From Chlorokybus atmophyticus (lineage: Eukaryota; Streptophyta; Chlorokybophyceae; Chlorokybales; Chlorokybaceae): DNA of 64,000 nucleotides. The DNA lies in assembly GCA_009103225.1 (NCBI GenBank), contig RHPI01003369.1:16080-80079 (forward strand). Direction: 5' to 3'. The translations under genes and the position numbers were made by a program. How positions within the stretch are numbered: the stretch's first letter is position 1; every line of letters begins with the position of its first letter. Below the pieces are notes generated by a model that worked only from the letters and a program-made list of their open reading frames with translations, searched no databases and had not been told where the DNA came from. Below, piece by piece: positions 9,902 through 20,909 of the stretch.

Positions 9902-12900
9902 GTGACATTTCCATTAAAGAAGCAAGAGGAGATGGCTTTGAACGCGCCAATGGTGGTGAGTTATGCAAACGAGGAGACAACAAAGTACTTCGGGCTTCGA
10001 GCACACATTTGCGATGACCAAGGACGATGGAGAGAGTGTAAGCTCATGATTGATAGCGGTGCCAACAGCAACTTCATGAGTATTGATATCGCGCGGCGTT
10101 ACGGTTGGCTTTCGTCATTACGAGGAGGTGAAGTGAAGCTCGCTGATGGAGAGCCACCCTCTGGAGGTGATGGCGCTGCGTTTATGACCAAAGAGTTGTG
10201 CGTTCGCATTGGGAAGATGAAGGAGAGCATGCGGTTTTGCTGCATCACCCTACGGAACGGGTTTGATGGGATTTTGGGACTACCGTGGCTATGGCAACAT
10301 AATCCAGCTATCAATTGGAGGAAGCGCGTGCTCACCATTGAGCGAAACGGTGGAGAGTCCATTCAAGCTGCATCGGACGTCATTGAGGCGCGGCACGCAC
10401 AATTAGGTGGTACGACAATTGCCCAGATCTCTTATGTGCAATTGATGAAGTTATTGTCTCCACGGAAGGCAAAGGCTGCATGGTTGTGCGTGGTGCGCGA
10501 AAACACTGCAAAGTCAGCACCGGAGCTGAGTGACGATGTTCAGACGGCTACTATGGACCCCGAGGTGTGTAAACTTGTTAAAGAATACCAAGATATCATG
10601 GTGGACGGACTTCCATCTGGTCTACCACCTCCACGGAGCGTAGACCACCGTGTGGAGCTGATTGAGGGCGTGCACAAGCCACCGTATCGACCCGTATACA
10701 AGTTGTCACCTTTGGAACTGGAAGAGGCCGAGAGGCAGGTGGCGGACTTGCTGGAAAGAGGCTACATCAGGCCTAGTAAGTCCCCCTATGGTGCACCTAT
10801 TTTGTTTGTACGAAAGAAGAACGGGAGCTTGCGCATGTGCGTCGACTACCGAGCTCTCAACAACATCACGAAGAGGAATTGCTTTCCACTCCCACGTATC
10901 GACGAGTTGCTGGAGCAATTGCAAGGTGCGCAGTACTTCACAACACTTGATCTTGCTGGAGGTTATCACCAAATTCGCATCGCGCCCGAGGATGTGGAGA
11001 AAACAGCTTTTAACACACGTTATGGGCACTACGAGTGGTTGGTCATGTCCTTCGGACTTACGAACGCACCGGCAACATTTCAAACGCTTATGAACAGCGT
11101 TTTTGCTGACTTGATTGGTAAGGGAGTCCTCGTGTACCTCGACGACATTTTGGTGTACGCGACAACAAAGGAGGAGCACGTGGCACTTCTACGGCGCGTG
11201 TTGCAGCGTTTGCGCGAACACAAGTTGTACGCCCAGCTACAAAAGTGCAAATTCTTGCTTCGAGAGGTGGAGTACCTAGGCCACATTGTGTCGCATGAAG
11301 GCATCAAGCCGGACCCCAACAAAGTGCAGGTGGTGCGCGAGTGGGCTGCCCCGACCAATGTAAAGGAGGTGATGTCCTTTTTAGGCCTTGCGGGGTATTA
11401 TCGCAAGTTTATCATGGGGTTTTCGCGCATAGCTGCTCCCTTGACTACCCTACTCAAGAAGGGAAAGCATTGGAGCTGGTCAGCAACAGAGGAACATGCA
11501 TTTGCTGCGTTGAAGAAGGCGCTGACGGAGGCACCAGTCCTGGCTCACCCCAACATGGAAAAGACATTTATTTTGGCTTGCGACGCGTCCGACACAGCCG
11601 TAGGAGCTGTTTTGCAGCAAGACCATGGCAACGGCCTTCAACCAGTAGCATTCTTCAGCAAGAAGATGAGTGGTGCGGAGCTGAATTACCCCGTGCACGA
11701 GAAGGAACTTTTAGCGCAAGTCATGGCGCTACGACAATGGCGTTGTTTTCTGGAAGGCAAAAAGTTCGTGCTTGAGACGGATCACTCTCCACTGAGGTAC
11801 TTACAAACACAACCTCATCTGAGTCGCAGACAAGCTCGATGGCTTGAGTTCTTTCAACTTTTTGACTTCGATATCAAGTACAAGCCCGGTACGTCAAATG
11901 GTGTTGCTGACGCGCTGAGCCGGCTTAATGCAATTGAGGCACTCGCTCAAGTGCAGCCCGAGTGGACCGACCAGATTCGGCAAGTGCTTCGTGAAGACAC
12001 GGAGGGTATGAAAGTGTTGCAAGAGCTGGAAAATACAGCTACGGACACAAGTGGGCACTGGTCAATGCGCGACGGGCTGCTGTGGCACCATGGGCGCTTG
12101 TACATCCCCAACGTCGCGCATATCCGTGTGAAGTTGCTGAAGGAAGCTCATGACGTGCCCATTGCTGGTCACCAAGGGTTGGAAAGGACTTTGGCAAGCT
12201 TAAAACAGCGTTTTTACTGGCGAGAGATGCATCGCGATGTGCGCGACTACGTGGCGTTGTGCGACGCATGCCAAAGGGTGAAGGCAAGCAACCAAAAGCC
12301 AGGTGGGTTGCTGCAACCTCTCCCTGTGCCATTGTCCAAGTGGGAGCAAGTTACCATGGACTTTATCACGGGGCTACCAAAGACAAAAGAAGGGTACGAC
12401 GCTATACTTGTGTTCGTCGATAAAACCAGCAAAATGGTACGCTTGGCACCGTGTAGTGAGTCTTGCACGGCACCGGAGGCAGCACGCTTGTTCGTGAAGC
12501 ATGTATTTCGTTCTCATGGATTACCACGAAGCATTGTGAGTGATCGCGACCCGCGCTTTACAAGTAAGTTTTGGGAGGCGCTGCATAGTGCACTGGGTAC
12601 CACACTGAAGTTTAGCACGGCATTCCACCCGCAAACTGATGGGCAAACGGAGCGGGCCAACCGTGTGATCGAGGACATGCTGCGTTGCTACGTTAACGCG
12701 CGACAAGACAATTGGGAGGAGCTGCTTGAGTTGGTTGAGTTTGCGATCAACAACCACCACAATGCAAGCACAGGTGTCACTCCCTTCCTTATGAACTACG
12801 GGCAACATCCATTGACACCGTTGACGGCATGGACACCGCGACGACATGACGTGCGTGTGGAGGCAGCTAATGACTTCCTTACAAAGTGCGCGGACATTAA

Positions 12901-13435
12901 CAAGGCAGCTAGGGATGCGTTATTGGTGGCACAAAATCGGCAGAAGCAGTACGCGGACGCGCATCGCCGACACCTCACGTTTCAGGAAGGCGACATTGTG
13001 TTACTCTCCGCGAAGCACGTCCAGGTGCGTACGGGAGTTCGCAAGCTGAATGAACGCTGGTTGGGACCATTTAAGGTCAGCAAAGTTATCTCGGACGTGG
13101 CGTACAAGTTGGAGCTACCCGACACCATGCGTGTGCACCCCGTTTTTCACGTCTCCCTTCTGAAAGCATATCGAGGACAACCGCCAGAAAGGCCACCCCC
13201 CGAAGTTGGCACAGACGGTGAACCCGAGTGGGAGGTAGAAGACATCCTTGGTGAGAAGTTTGTGCATGGCGTACGCAAGTTCTTAGTGAAATGGAAGGGC
13301 TATCCGTTGCATGAAGCATCCTGGGAGCCAGAGGCACACTTGACTAATGCTCAAGACGTTGTGCGTGCCTATCTTGCTCGACGACAACCTCGCGAGCTTC
13401 GAGGACGAAGCTCACCTGGGGGGGGAGGAGTGTAA
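9902..13435 (+). CDS. retrotransposon Pol polyprotein with C-terminal chromodomain, 1177 aa
   Basis: Uninterrupted frame. Aspartic protease (IDSGANSNF, active Asp about residue 51); reverse transcriptase with VDYRALN, the catalytic YLDD at about 411 and the primer-grip region; RNase H with an ACDASDTAVG motif; integrase with an HHCC zinc finger (H, H, CDACQR at about 755-785) and DDE core; C-terminal chromodomain (about 1105-1160: VEDILGEKF, KWKGYPLHEASWEPE). The chromodomain places it among chromoviruses, whose integration is typically steered to heterochromatin. The annotated start is not an ATG; translation probably begins by frameshift from Gag. The frame is intact, consistent with the near-identical LTRs. 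Confidence 0.95.
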   Translation: MTFPLKKQEEMALNAPMVVSYANEETTKYFGLRAHICDDQGRWRECKLMIDSGANSNFMSIDIARRYGWLSSLRGGEVKLADGEPPSGGDGAAFMTKELCVRIGKMKESMRFCCITLRNGFDGILGLPWLWQHNPAINWRKRVLTIERNGGESIQAASDVIEARHAQLGGTTIAQISYVQLMKLLSPRKAKAAWLCVVRENTAKSAPELSDDVQTATMDPEVCKLVKEYQDIMVDGLPSGLPPPRSVDHRVELIEGVHKPPYRPVYKLSPLELEEAERQVADLLERGYIRPSKSPYGAPILFVRKKNGSLRMCVDYRALNNITKRNCFPLPRIDELLEQLQGAQYFTTLDLAGGYHQIRIAPEDVEKTAFNTRYGHYEWLVMSFGLTNAPATFQTLMNSVFADLIGKGVLVYLDDILVYATTKEEHVALLRRVLQRLREHKLYAQLQKCKFLLREVEYLGHIVSHEGIKPDPNKVQVVREWAAPTNVKEVMSFLGLAGYYRKFIMGFSRIAAPLTTLLKKGKHWSWSATEEHAFAALKKALTEAPVLAHPNMEKTFILACDASDTAVGAVLQQDHGNGLQPVAFFSKKMSGAELNYPVHEKELLAQVMALRQWRCFLEGKKFVLETDHSPLRYLQTQPHLSRRQARWLEFFQLFDFDIKYKPGTSNGVADALSRLNAIEALAQVQPEWTDQIRQVLREDTEGMKVLQELENTATDTSGHWSMRDGLLWHHGRLYIPNVAHIRVKLLKEAHDVPIAGHQGLERTLASLKQRFYWREMHRDVRDYVALCDACQRVKASNQKPGGLLQPLPVPLSKWEQVTMDFITGLPKTKEGYDAILVFVDKTSKMVRLAPCSESCTAPEAARLFVKHVFRSHGLPRSIVSDRDPRFTSKFWEALHSALGTTLKFSTAFHPQTDGQTERANRVIEDMLRCYVNARQDNWEELLELVEFAINNHHNASTGVTPFLMNYGQHPLTPLTAWTPRRHDVRVEAANDFLTKCADINKAARDALLVAQNRQKQYADAHRRHLTFQEGDIVLLSAKHVQVRTGVRKLNERWLGPFKVSKVISDVAYKLELPDTMRVHPVFHVSLLKAYRGQPPERPPPEVGTDGEPEWEVEDILGEKFVHGVRKFLVKWKGYPLHEASWEPEAHLTNAQDVVRAYLARRQPRELRGRSSPGGGGV

Positions 13436-13849
13436 CAGTCAAGGCCAAATTCTGTGATTTTCATGGCCGTTTTAGGCCTTATTTGTAAGGTACATGTTTT
13501 TAATGACTTGTGGCGGATATCGGCGAGTTATGAGTCTGCCGCGGATATCGACCGGGGCCCCAAGACCAGTCCGGAAGGTGCCAGAAAACGGAGGGCCAGT
13601 CGAGAAGGGCTCGACCAGATTTCTGGAAGGGCCTGGCGCCAAGTAGTATAACTTGACCATATGAGCAGCAAATTAGGAGATCTTTGGTGCGTTGGAAAGG
13701 TCTAGAAGTGTACTACAAGATTCTGCAAGAATATCTTAGCTTCTAGTTCCGTCTAGCGCTAGAATCGTCTAGACAGTAGCATGTGCAGACTGGTAGGTAT
13801 AAAAGTGACATTCTACAATTTGCAATACAACCTTTAGCTCCCTAGTTTC
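13431..13849 (+). repeat. 3' LTR
   Basis: 419-bp copy of 9043-9461, immediately preceded by a purine-rich tract. It begins at the TGTAACAG that follows the pol 3' end. Confidence 0.95.
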
Positions 13850-14504
13850 TTGTGTGCAAGCTTGGTGGTGGTTAGCAGGGGTTGCTAGCGTGTGCCCACC
13901 GGTGTGTGCTTGCTTGTGTGACGATCCAAGGCGCTACACAAGTCGGTGTGTAGCTTCGAGCGCATGCGCGTGCGTACGCGAGTGGCGGGGCGCGCGTGTG
14001 TGCTTGGCAGAGGGGGCAAGGTTCCGGTGTGAATACTGTGTCTTGGTGAGAGGGTTGTGGATTGGACCAACTCACCGGTAACAAGGCACGAGCACCGTCA
14101 CATCAGATGCACATAGGCAACTCAATATGCGCACGCGTGCACGTGCACACCACAATCATATAGTGACAACAATAACCACACCTTCGGCACTGAAAACAGT
14201 AAGTGATCTACACACATCACAGCACTCGTACGGTATGATAGGTTCGTGTGAGGATGTGTTTCACAGTGCGACATAACGTGTGTGTGCTATGTGCAATTAC
14301 ATGCATCGGCTTTTTAGTGGTATGCAAGTGTGCTAGCTAGCATGCATGCGCACGTACTACTATGAATTGCACGTGTTACACGTGCAATCCACCCGCCAGA
14401 TGCAATGTTCGTACATGCCGAACGTGCGGCAGTCTCTGTCCACAACCTAAGGCCGCGCTCAGCATCCCGTGCGACTCCGCCGCCGCGCGAACTAAACGCC
14501 CTCA
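13850..14504. other. spacer, no supported gene
   Basis: Contains alternating CG/TG/CA-rich stretches (many GTGTGCG and TGCACGT runs). Small open frames on both strands look like composition artefacts. Confidence 0.5.
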
Positions 14505-14804
14505 CAGGGTGGTCCCTGTATTTGCAATGCTTTGTCATCGTTTAAATACGCCTTGCAGCAATACTTTGCATTGCTAAGCTCCTGTAATGCTAGTGACAAT
14601 CGTGCACATATGGACTTGTCGTAGGAATGTTGCAGAGCCAGCGCTGCGGGCTTCATTGATGTGCCGAATTGATGTGTTTGGCCCAAATGTTTGGTTCCAA
14701 TGCACACAACCGTTGTGTATATAAGGGGTATGATACGGTGGCAGCATGCATGGTGTGGACAGTGCGAATGGCAGGCATCAGCACAAGCATACACACGCTT
14801 TACA
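14505..14804. repeat. 300-bp direct repeat, copy 1
   Basis: Appears identical to 20609-20908. It contains a TATATAAGG TATA-like motif. The sequence beyond each copy shows only weak resemblance (for example CCCCGTTAG followed by an AAGCATG motif near 14870 and near 21110), so either an older duplication is partly conserved or the exact copy is an assembly effect. Confidence 0.92.
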
Positions 14805-15259
14805 CATCAAATTTCACCACCGAGCTAGTTCTATGGCTGCTTGCTACACTATACCAATGCTAGCCCGCCCCGTTAGACATACAAGCATGTGCACGTACCA
14901 ACATAGTGAACCACCTGTACTCCGTGTGGCCACAACAACGCTTTGTGCTGCATTTGCGACCGGATGCACGACAGTGGACTTCAAGTCTAATTCTATATTG
15001 CCCTGATATTAATCCATCAAAAGCAGGCAAATGAGATATGCAGTTACCTTCAGGAGACAAGGCTTTACGAAAGTGTGAGCTGTCACACGGGTGCATACAA
15101 CGCAGATTGCACAGTGCACATTTTAATGCTCACATGCAACATCCATGCTTGTCAAAAAGATGGCCGCAATCATCAACTCAAGGGAAACACCAGGAAGCAG
15201 TGTGAAGCCGTACCCCGATAGGTATATCTCTACTACTGGTATGTTTTGTATAACACAAT

Positions 15260-17454
15260 CTAAGCAGTTGCCTTCACTGGCTCCGCCAGGCGGGACTTGC
15301 CGGTCAGGTACTCCTCGAAGCGGATCACCTGCAGTAGAGCACATCGTCAGCCAATACACACATGACAGCCTCTTGTTGCTGAGCTCAACATTGCACACTT
15401 GAAAACGGCAGACAGGTGCGCACAAGCATAACTCTTGTGGGGGCACGTACGGTACATGACATACCTCTTTCTTTGAGCCATAGGCGACCTGAGTGCGGAC
15501 CTCCGTGTGGTCGATGAGGATGTCCAGCACAGACTTGGTGCCGTCGCTGCTAAAGCCACCGGCATTTTCAATGAGGAGACCCAGGGGAGCGACCTCAAAG
15601 AGCACACGCAGCTTCGCCTTTGTCGAGGGAGATGTGGCATTGCAGAAGATGCCTTTCTCCTTGATGAGGATCTGCAAGCAATCCAGTGTGTCACTGGCTA
15701 TCATGAAACACAGCTGAATGCTTTGTGCCCGTTTAATGTCGCTACAATGGAGCAAGTCTGAGTGCTGTGCAGAACACATCCCTTGTTGACCACCACGTTT
15801 GCCACCTACCTGGTTCACATCAGGAACCATGCCTCCAGTGTAGCGCAGCGTGTACTTCTCACCAATCCAGTAAGAGATGAGCTTCTCGTAGGCAGGGTTG
15901 TCGAAGGTGGCGCGCAGGTTGCCGGGGGAGAAGAGCTTGCCCTCCTTGATCTCATAGGTCTCGTGCACATGCATCCACTTGCCTGATGGTAGTCTGGGTG
16001 TCAATTCCGATGGCAAGCAGCAATTGCGACCAAATGGCATGTTACTGTTACTGTTCCCAGCACATGTCGAGGTTGAACTACCTACCGTCATCCTGGAGCA
16101 AGAACTCGTGGGTGCCGGGGTGGCCCTTCACAGCCAGCATGTATGTGGTGCGGGGGCCGTACACGCCCATTCCTGAGGCTGCCTGTCGAGGCAGGTTGAA
16201 AGAAGTTAAACCATGTTGCTCATCAGGAGTGCATGCTGAGACTGCAACCTGAGGGAGACAACCACTAGCACATACCAGGTCGCTGCCCTTGATGCCAGTG
16301 AGCTGGGAGCCGGGCCAGACGCCGAAGATGGTGCCAACAGCGAAGTTGGTGTCCACAATGGAGCTGCCATCGAGGGGATCAAACGCCACGCTGAAGCCTG
16401 CCATGTAATGACCATTGGTCTCACAATGCACTCAACACGTTTTGCTGCCACCAACTGGTAATCTAGTAATACATGCATTCTTTAACTAACCAACGCCAAG
16501 CAAGTTACAGCGGATTAGTATAAGTGAGCTGCTTGTGCATTGCCTGCGCTTGACCCACTGAACTGGAATGCATGAAAATGGGCAGATCAACACGCCACTT
16601 ACCCTCGCCACCCATGTCACGCACTTCGGGCACCTCCTCGCTGCAAGCTGAAGCGCAGACACCAGAGAAGCGAAGGGCCTGGCATACCAAGCAGACACAA
16701 ATTGATATCAACAACTATTTGGGCATTGCTCACAATGCCACTGCCATCTGGTGGCCTGATTTTAGGGTGCAGAAGTACAAGTTGCTGTTGCCCCAATGCA
16801 CTCTCAACAATGTGGGTGTTGTGTGGAATGTGGTGGAGTGCTCATGCTTGCCTCAAAGAGAAGCTTGTCGGCGAGGACATCAACAGCGAGCTGCTCATCG
16901 CCGAAGGAGTTGAAGCATGCGGTGGCGCCGCAAGAGGCGGTGCGGACCTTGTAGGCGATGGTGCGCAGGGCCTCGCCAAGGCTGAGCAGAACCTGGCGCA
17001 GCTTCTGGTCGGGGGTGGCCTTCAGCAGGAACTCCTCCAGGCTGTCGCCCAGCTCCGCCCTGGTCACCTGCCTGCTGCTGCTGCTGCTGCTGGCAGCGGC
17101 CCTGCGGCTCACAGCGGGAAGCTGGGCACCGACGAAGCTGGAGCTGCCCTGCATTCAGAGACAAAGCCAACACTTCAGCCACAGAGCATGCCTGAGCCTC
17201 AACAAGCCACGACATCATCTCAACTAGCTGCATTGTCGAGCTGAGCAGTACATCAAGCCAGCCAGCGAAAGCAGCTCAACACACTTCCATTCCACAACCA
17301 GGTAGCTCACCAGGCTGGCCTGAGAGCAGGGCTTGGCTGCGGCGCTGCGCGGAGCGACGGCAGCCGCGGGGCTGCTGCGGCGGGCCTTGGCCACTGCCGG
17401 CCTGGTGGCCGCAACCTGGGACACCACCGCCTGCATGGTCGTCGCCGCCGCCAT
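15260..17454 (-). CDS. SBPase: sedoheptulose-1,7-bisphosphatase, chloroplast, 394 aa, 8 exons
   Basis: Hydrolyses sedoheptulose-1,7-bisphosphate in the regenerative phase of the Calvin-Benson cycle in the stroma. Exons: 17454-17311, 17148-16852, 16678-16603, 16397-16276, 16182-16086, 15982-15810, 15671-15465, 15328-15260 (1185 nt, all in phase). An Ala/Ser-rich transit peptide precedes the mature enzyme. The SBPase redox pair CGATAC (Cys about 121 and 126, CX4C) is present, consistent with thioredoxin activation. Metal/phosphate site [13 protein letters not shown] at about 179-191; [12 protein letters not shown] and [15 protein letters not shown] follow. It lacks the cysteine-containing loop of chloroplast FBPase, which separates it from that paralogue. 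Intron 2 uses a GC donor (GAG|GCAAGC). Length matches the family. Confidence 0.95.
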
Positions 17455-17613
17455 TGTGGGATGCCTAACACGTGGAATGCGTTGGCACAAGCTGAGCTGT
17501 GTGAGGTGTTCAATGCTTGGGCTTGTGGCTAAGGTATGGCCTTGCTAACTGTATATATTGTTTTGCTGCGCACCTGGTGTAGTCCTGGGGCGTCAGTCGC
17601 TGTCCGCCATTTA

Positions 17614-17686
17614 GCGGATTTAGCTCAGTTGGGAGAGCGTTAGACTGAAGATCTAAAGGTCATGTGTTCGATCCACATAATCCGCA
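17614..17686 (+). tRNA. tRNA-Phe (anticodon GAA)
   Basis: 73 nt including discriminator A. The acceptor stem GCGGATT pairs with AATCCGC. The D arm GCTC/GAGC, anticodon stem TTAGA/TCTAA with loop CTGAAGA (GAA at 17647-17649), and T arm ATGTG-TTCGATC-CACAT are all complete, giving a full cloverleaf. Box A (TAGCTCAGTTGGGA) and box B (TGTTCGATCC) are intact. A TTTT tract at 17713-17716 may terminate Pol III. No intron and no encoded CCA, as expected for a nuclear gene. It is a eukaryotic cytosolic type, close to the classical tRNA-Phe. Confidence 0.97.
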
Positions 17687-18039
17687 GCGAGGAATACCCT
17701 TACCAGGACTCCTTTTGCGCATTTGCACCCAATCTCTTGCCAAATCATTCTTTAGTGCAGACGCCCCATCCAACACTACGGGGTCTCAAATTACAAACTC
17801 CTTGTGCGCAAACCAATTGCAGACGCCCCATCGAACATTAAGGGGTCTCAAGTTACAAAAAGTCCCAACGCAACAAGGACTCCTTTTGCGCAATGCAATT
17901 AGAGGTTGTTGGTTCCGCAGGCACAACCCTTAATTGCTATCCATGCGCTAATGCAGGGAGCCTAGTCGAACGCACAAATTGTGTGAATCCATTGATAAAT
18001 AAACACCTCAATAAGCGCGTCTTTTGCGCCTCATTCGTT
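17687..18039. repeat. short interspersed repeats downstream of the tRNA
   Basis: GCAGACGCCCCATC...GGGGTCTCAAnTTACAAA occurs twice (about 17758-17800 and 17820-17860), and AGGACTCCTTTTGCGCA occurs at about 17705 and 17877. GGGTCTCAAGTT appears again near 18406. No coding potential. Confidence 0.7.
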
Positions 18040-18382
18040 GACATGAATGGATTGTTAGCAACAGTTTCCATTTGCCAATATTAAACGCCACTTCAACGCA
18101 CCAAAAGTCGTAACTTATACATGAGATCGTTAGCCTTATAGTGACCCCTTTTAAGTCATGCATTGCATCGTTTGCCAATCCCTTTATGAATTGATCAGCT
18201 TATGCACAGCTTATGACATGAATGGATTGTTAGCAACAGTTTCCATTTGCCAATATTAGACGCCACTTTAACGGACCAAAAGTCGTAACTTACAAATGAG
18301 ATCGTTAGCCTTATAGTGACCCCTTTTAAGTCATGCATTACATCGTTTGCCAATCCCTTTATGAATTGATTTGCTTATGCAC
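18040..18382. repeat. tandem repeat, period 175 bp, two copies
   Basis: Unit 18040-18214 beginning GACATGAATGGATTG is repeated at 18215-18382 with a few substitutions and small indels. Both copies end in CCTTTATGAATTGAT...CTTATGCAC. No open reading frame spans a unit. Confidence 0.9.
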
Positions 18383-19495
18383 GACGTGACATCAAAGCAC
18401 GAAGGGTCTCAAGTTGCGATGAACAAGTATGACAGACTATGTTACAGGCTCATTGAGCACATGGTGCCAAGATCATCGTATACGATTTGAACTTTCATTA
18501 ACGTCACTACCATAAGTATCACGCACATCTCGCGCTCATATTTATACACATATATCGCTATTGATATTGTTGTTATATTGTCATGTGCACAAAGACTGAG
18601 AATATGACAAATTCTGGTTATCAATGTCATGTACGCATGTGCTTTGCCAGGAGTATTACTATAACAAACACAAATGAACCATATGTGATAATAGCATCGT
18701 TCTATTGGTAATGGGCTACGAATCAGTTACACAATATGTGACATTAAAGATTGATACGAGTATCGAGTCAACATGCACAATCTCTACCCTATCCAAGTGC
18801 CTCGGTTACATGGATGCATGCAATGCTTGCCAAGCACATTTCTTTGAGAAATCAATAGATAAGTAAACATATCAAGCGTTGACGCAATGGCACAATTTGC
18901 TCGTCCCCTTCATGCAGCACTACAGCAATACCCCGATTCAGACCTCGCCTTGGTGCAAAGACCAGGCTGTAGCTTGTCAAGCAACACTGCCACAGTAGCA
19001 ATGCGTTTGTTGGTTGTCTTAACAACTTTTGCTGTGCTGTTGCGCTGGTACTCCACACTGCCTGCGTATTTGTGCAGGCTGAATGAAGCATATCACTAGT
19101 TCTCAATTGCAGCATGACCACCGCTTGATTCCGCAAGTGAAAACAAACATCTGCACGCCAACATCTGACGCACTCAACCCTCGACTCCATGCACATGGAT
19201 GCACCAGCAGCTTGATGGACTACTACAGAAGTTTTCCACTGCACTCAAACCCGACAGCTGAATCTCAGCCGAGTGTACTGCTGTGTGCAACTCTGCCAGG
19301 ACATATTCACACAAGTGCGTGACACTGGTGACCCCATTGCTCCCTGCTTGTGAAACGATGCATACTCATGCTTGAACAACCTGTTGCATTTTGAGAAGGA
19401 AGAAACCCCATGATACTGATATATCATATACGATACTGTGCTGCCTGGTTGTGATAGTCTGAACTGCACTGCAACTGAACTGGACTCAACTTGGT
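18383..19495. other. intergenic, no supported gene
   Basis: Moderately AT-rich; short open frames only. Nothing recognised on either strand. Confidence 0.5.
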
Positions 19496-19951
19496 CTACT
19501 CTTCCTCAGTGAGTGCCTCCACCCGGAGTAGGATGAAGCCGAAGGCCAGGCCGATGAGTGTGATGCCGATCATGACGGGGACGATGGCGAGAGTCTCTTC
19601 GCCGACGCCGTTCTTCGTGACCAGGGCGCCGCCCCTTGCGCTCATGCCAGCTCGCACCTTGCGGGACAGCTCAGCGAAGCGCTCGTCGCAGCTAGTGGCC
19701 TGGAGGAGGAGGCGGCGGCGGCGACAAGCTCAGAGACGGACAAGACGGACCAGCATGACAATGTCGGCAATGACGGTAACTGCTAAGCTCACCTGGGCGA
19801 GGGCAGACACAGGGATGTCCTTCCTGAGGCCAGCGTAGTTGCGCATGGGCTTGACGGCGGGGGCGGCGGTGCTGGCAACCATGCGGGAGGGCTGCCTGGC
19901 GGCGGGGGCCAGAGACGGCAAGGCCAACGGGACGGCGGTGATGGTAGCCAT
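19496..19951 (-). CDS. PetM: probable cytochrome b6f complex subunit PetM, plastid precursor, 120 aa, 2 exons
   Basis: Exons 19951-19793 and 19699-19496 (363 nt, phase 0 junction, GT-AG). The N-terminal part is Ala/Pro/Ser/Arg-rich like a chloroplast transit peptide. The C-terminus has one predicted membrane helix (AIVPVMIGITLIGLAFGFILL) followed by RVEALTEEE. A GLAxGFxLLRVE helix end with an acidic tail is characteristic of PetM, the small single-pass subunit of the thylakoid b6f complex. The mature part would be about 40 residues, as in the family; the rest is precursor. Assignment rests on this short motif, so other small thylakoid proteins are not fully excluded. Telomere-like repeats lie about 110-135 bp upstream. 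Confidence 0.75.
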
Positions 19952-20060
19952 TGCTTAAGCTTGATCTACCGTTCCACAACCCGCGTCCTCGCCGCTCCCT
20001 TGACCACGGCGACGATAGCAGCAATATCGGCAACAACAACACCGCTCACCACCACAAACA

Positions 20061-20085
20061 CCCTAAACCTTGAGCCCTAAACCCT
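20061..20085. promoter_or_regulatory. telomere-type (CCCTAAA) motifs upstream of PetM
   Basis: CCCTAAACC and CCCTAAACCCTA lie within 25 bp, 110-134 bp upstream of the PetM ATG. This is the plant telomere unit and contains telo-box-like sequence, a known promoter element of plant nuclear genes. Regulatory function is inferred. Confidence 0.5.
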
Positions 20086-20608
20086 ATCTGAGGTCTGGAC
20101 ACAATGTCCGCCGTACGATCAAGGCTGCGCAACCCAAGCCACGCGATACGAATGAGCATTGTATAAGGAGGCATCGCGCCGTGGATATGAGTGCAGAGCT
20201 GGAAACATCACATCATAACGACACAAGTAACCTGTTGGTCATGACGTAGACCATTGATACCAAGGTAAGCATTAATGATATCAAGGTAGGCATCAAGATG
20301 ATTGAGAAGAAATAATCATAACCACGTGTAAATGAAAGCTTCATGCGTAAGTTGAATCCTTGGGTTTTAGGCAGGCATGGATTTGATCCTCATTGGATAT
20401 AATGATGCTTCGTGGTTATCGTTTTTACCACGAGACATTACTAGATATGCTGTATGCAGGTTGTCTGCTTCAATTGCATGATGCATTACATGCATTGCAT
20501 CACTGACACGACATGTATACATATTTATGTTGTTATCCATGAATTGTTGTTCGTGATGCTCATTACATTTGTGATTGTACAACCGTACTTGTCATAACAA
20601 GTAATACC

Positions 20609-20908
20609 CAGGGTGGTCCCTGTATTTGCAATGCTTTGTCATCGTTTAAATACGCCTTGCAGCAATACTTTGCATTGCTAAGCTCCTGTAATGCTAGTGA
20701 CAATCGTGCACATATGGACTTGTCGTAGGAATGTTGCAGAGCCAGCGCTGCGGGCTTCATTGATGTGCCGAATTGATGTGTTTGGCCCAAATGTTTGGTT
20801 CCAATGCACACAACCGTTGTGTATATAAGGGGTATGATACGGTGGCAGCATGCATGGTGTGGACAGTGCGAATGGCAGGCATCAGCACAAGCATACACAC
20901 GCTTTACA
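20609..20908. repeat. 300-bp direct repeat, copy 2, ending at an unresolved base
   Basis: Appears identical to 14505-14804 and stops exactly at n 20909. 19952-20608 otherwise shows no gene beyond the PetM 5' flank. Confidence 0.92.
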
Positions 20909-20909
20909 N
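20909..20909. other. unresolved base (n), probable contig join
   Basis: Abuts the end of the 300-bp exact duplicate. 20910-21518 to its right has no supported gene. Confidence 0.8.

Larger units (their letters stand above)
9043..13849 (+). mobile_element. Ty3/Gypsy chromovirus-type LTR retrotransposon
   Basis: Two 419-bp direct LTRs (9043-9461 and 13431-13849) start with TGTAACAG and differ at only one position that I could see (9431 C versus T), so insertion is recent. Internal order is nucleocapsid zinc knuckle, protease, reverse transcriptase, RNase H, integrase, chromodomain, which is the Gypsy order. A purine-rich tract (13418-13430) lies directly before the 3' LTR, as expected for a polypurine tract. 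No target-site duplication is visible in the flanking bases, and the primer-binding site and N-terminal gag are absent where the unresolved base 9470 lies. Orientation is plus. Confidence 0.95.

Noticed and set aside
15260-17454. Chloroplast fructose-1,6-bisphosphatase
   Set aside because: First impression, but the CX4C redox pair position, [15 protein letters not shown] and the absence of the FBPase cysteine loop identify SBPase.
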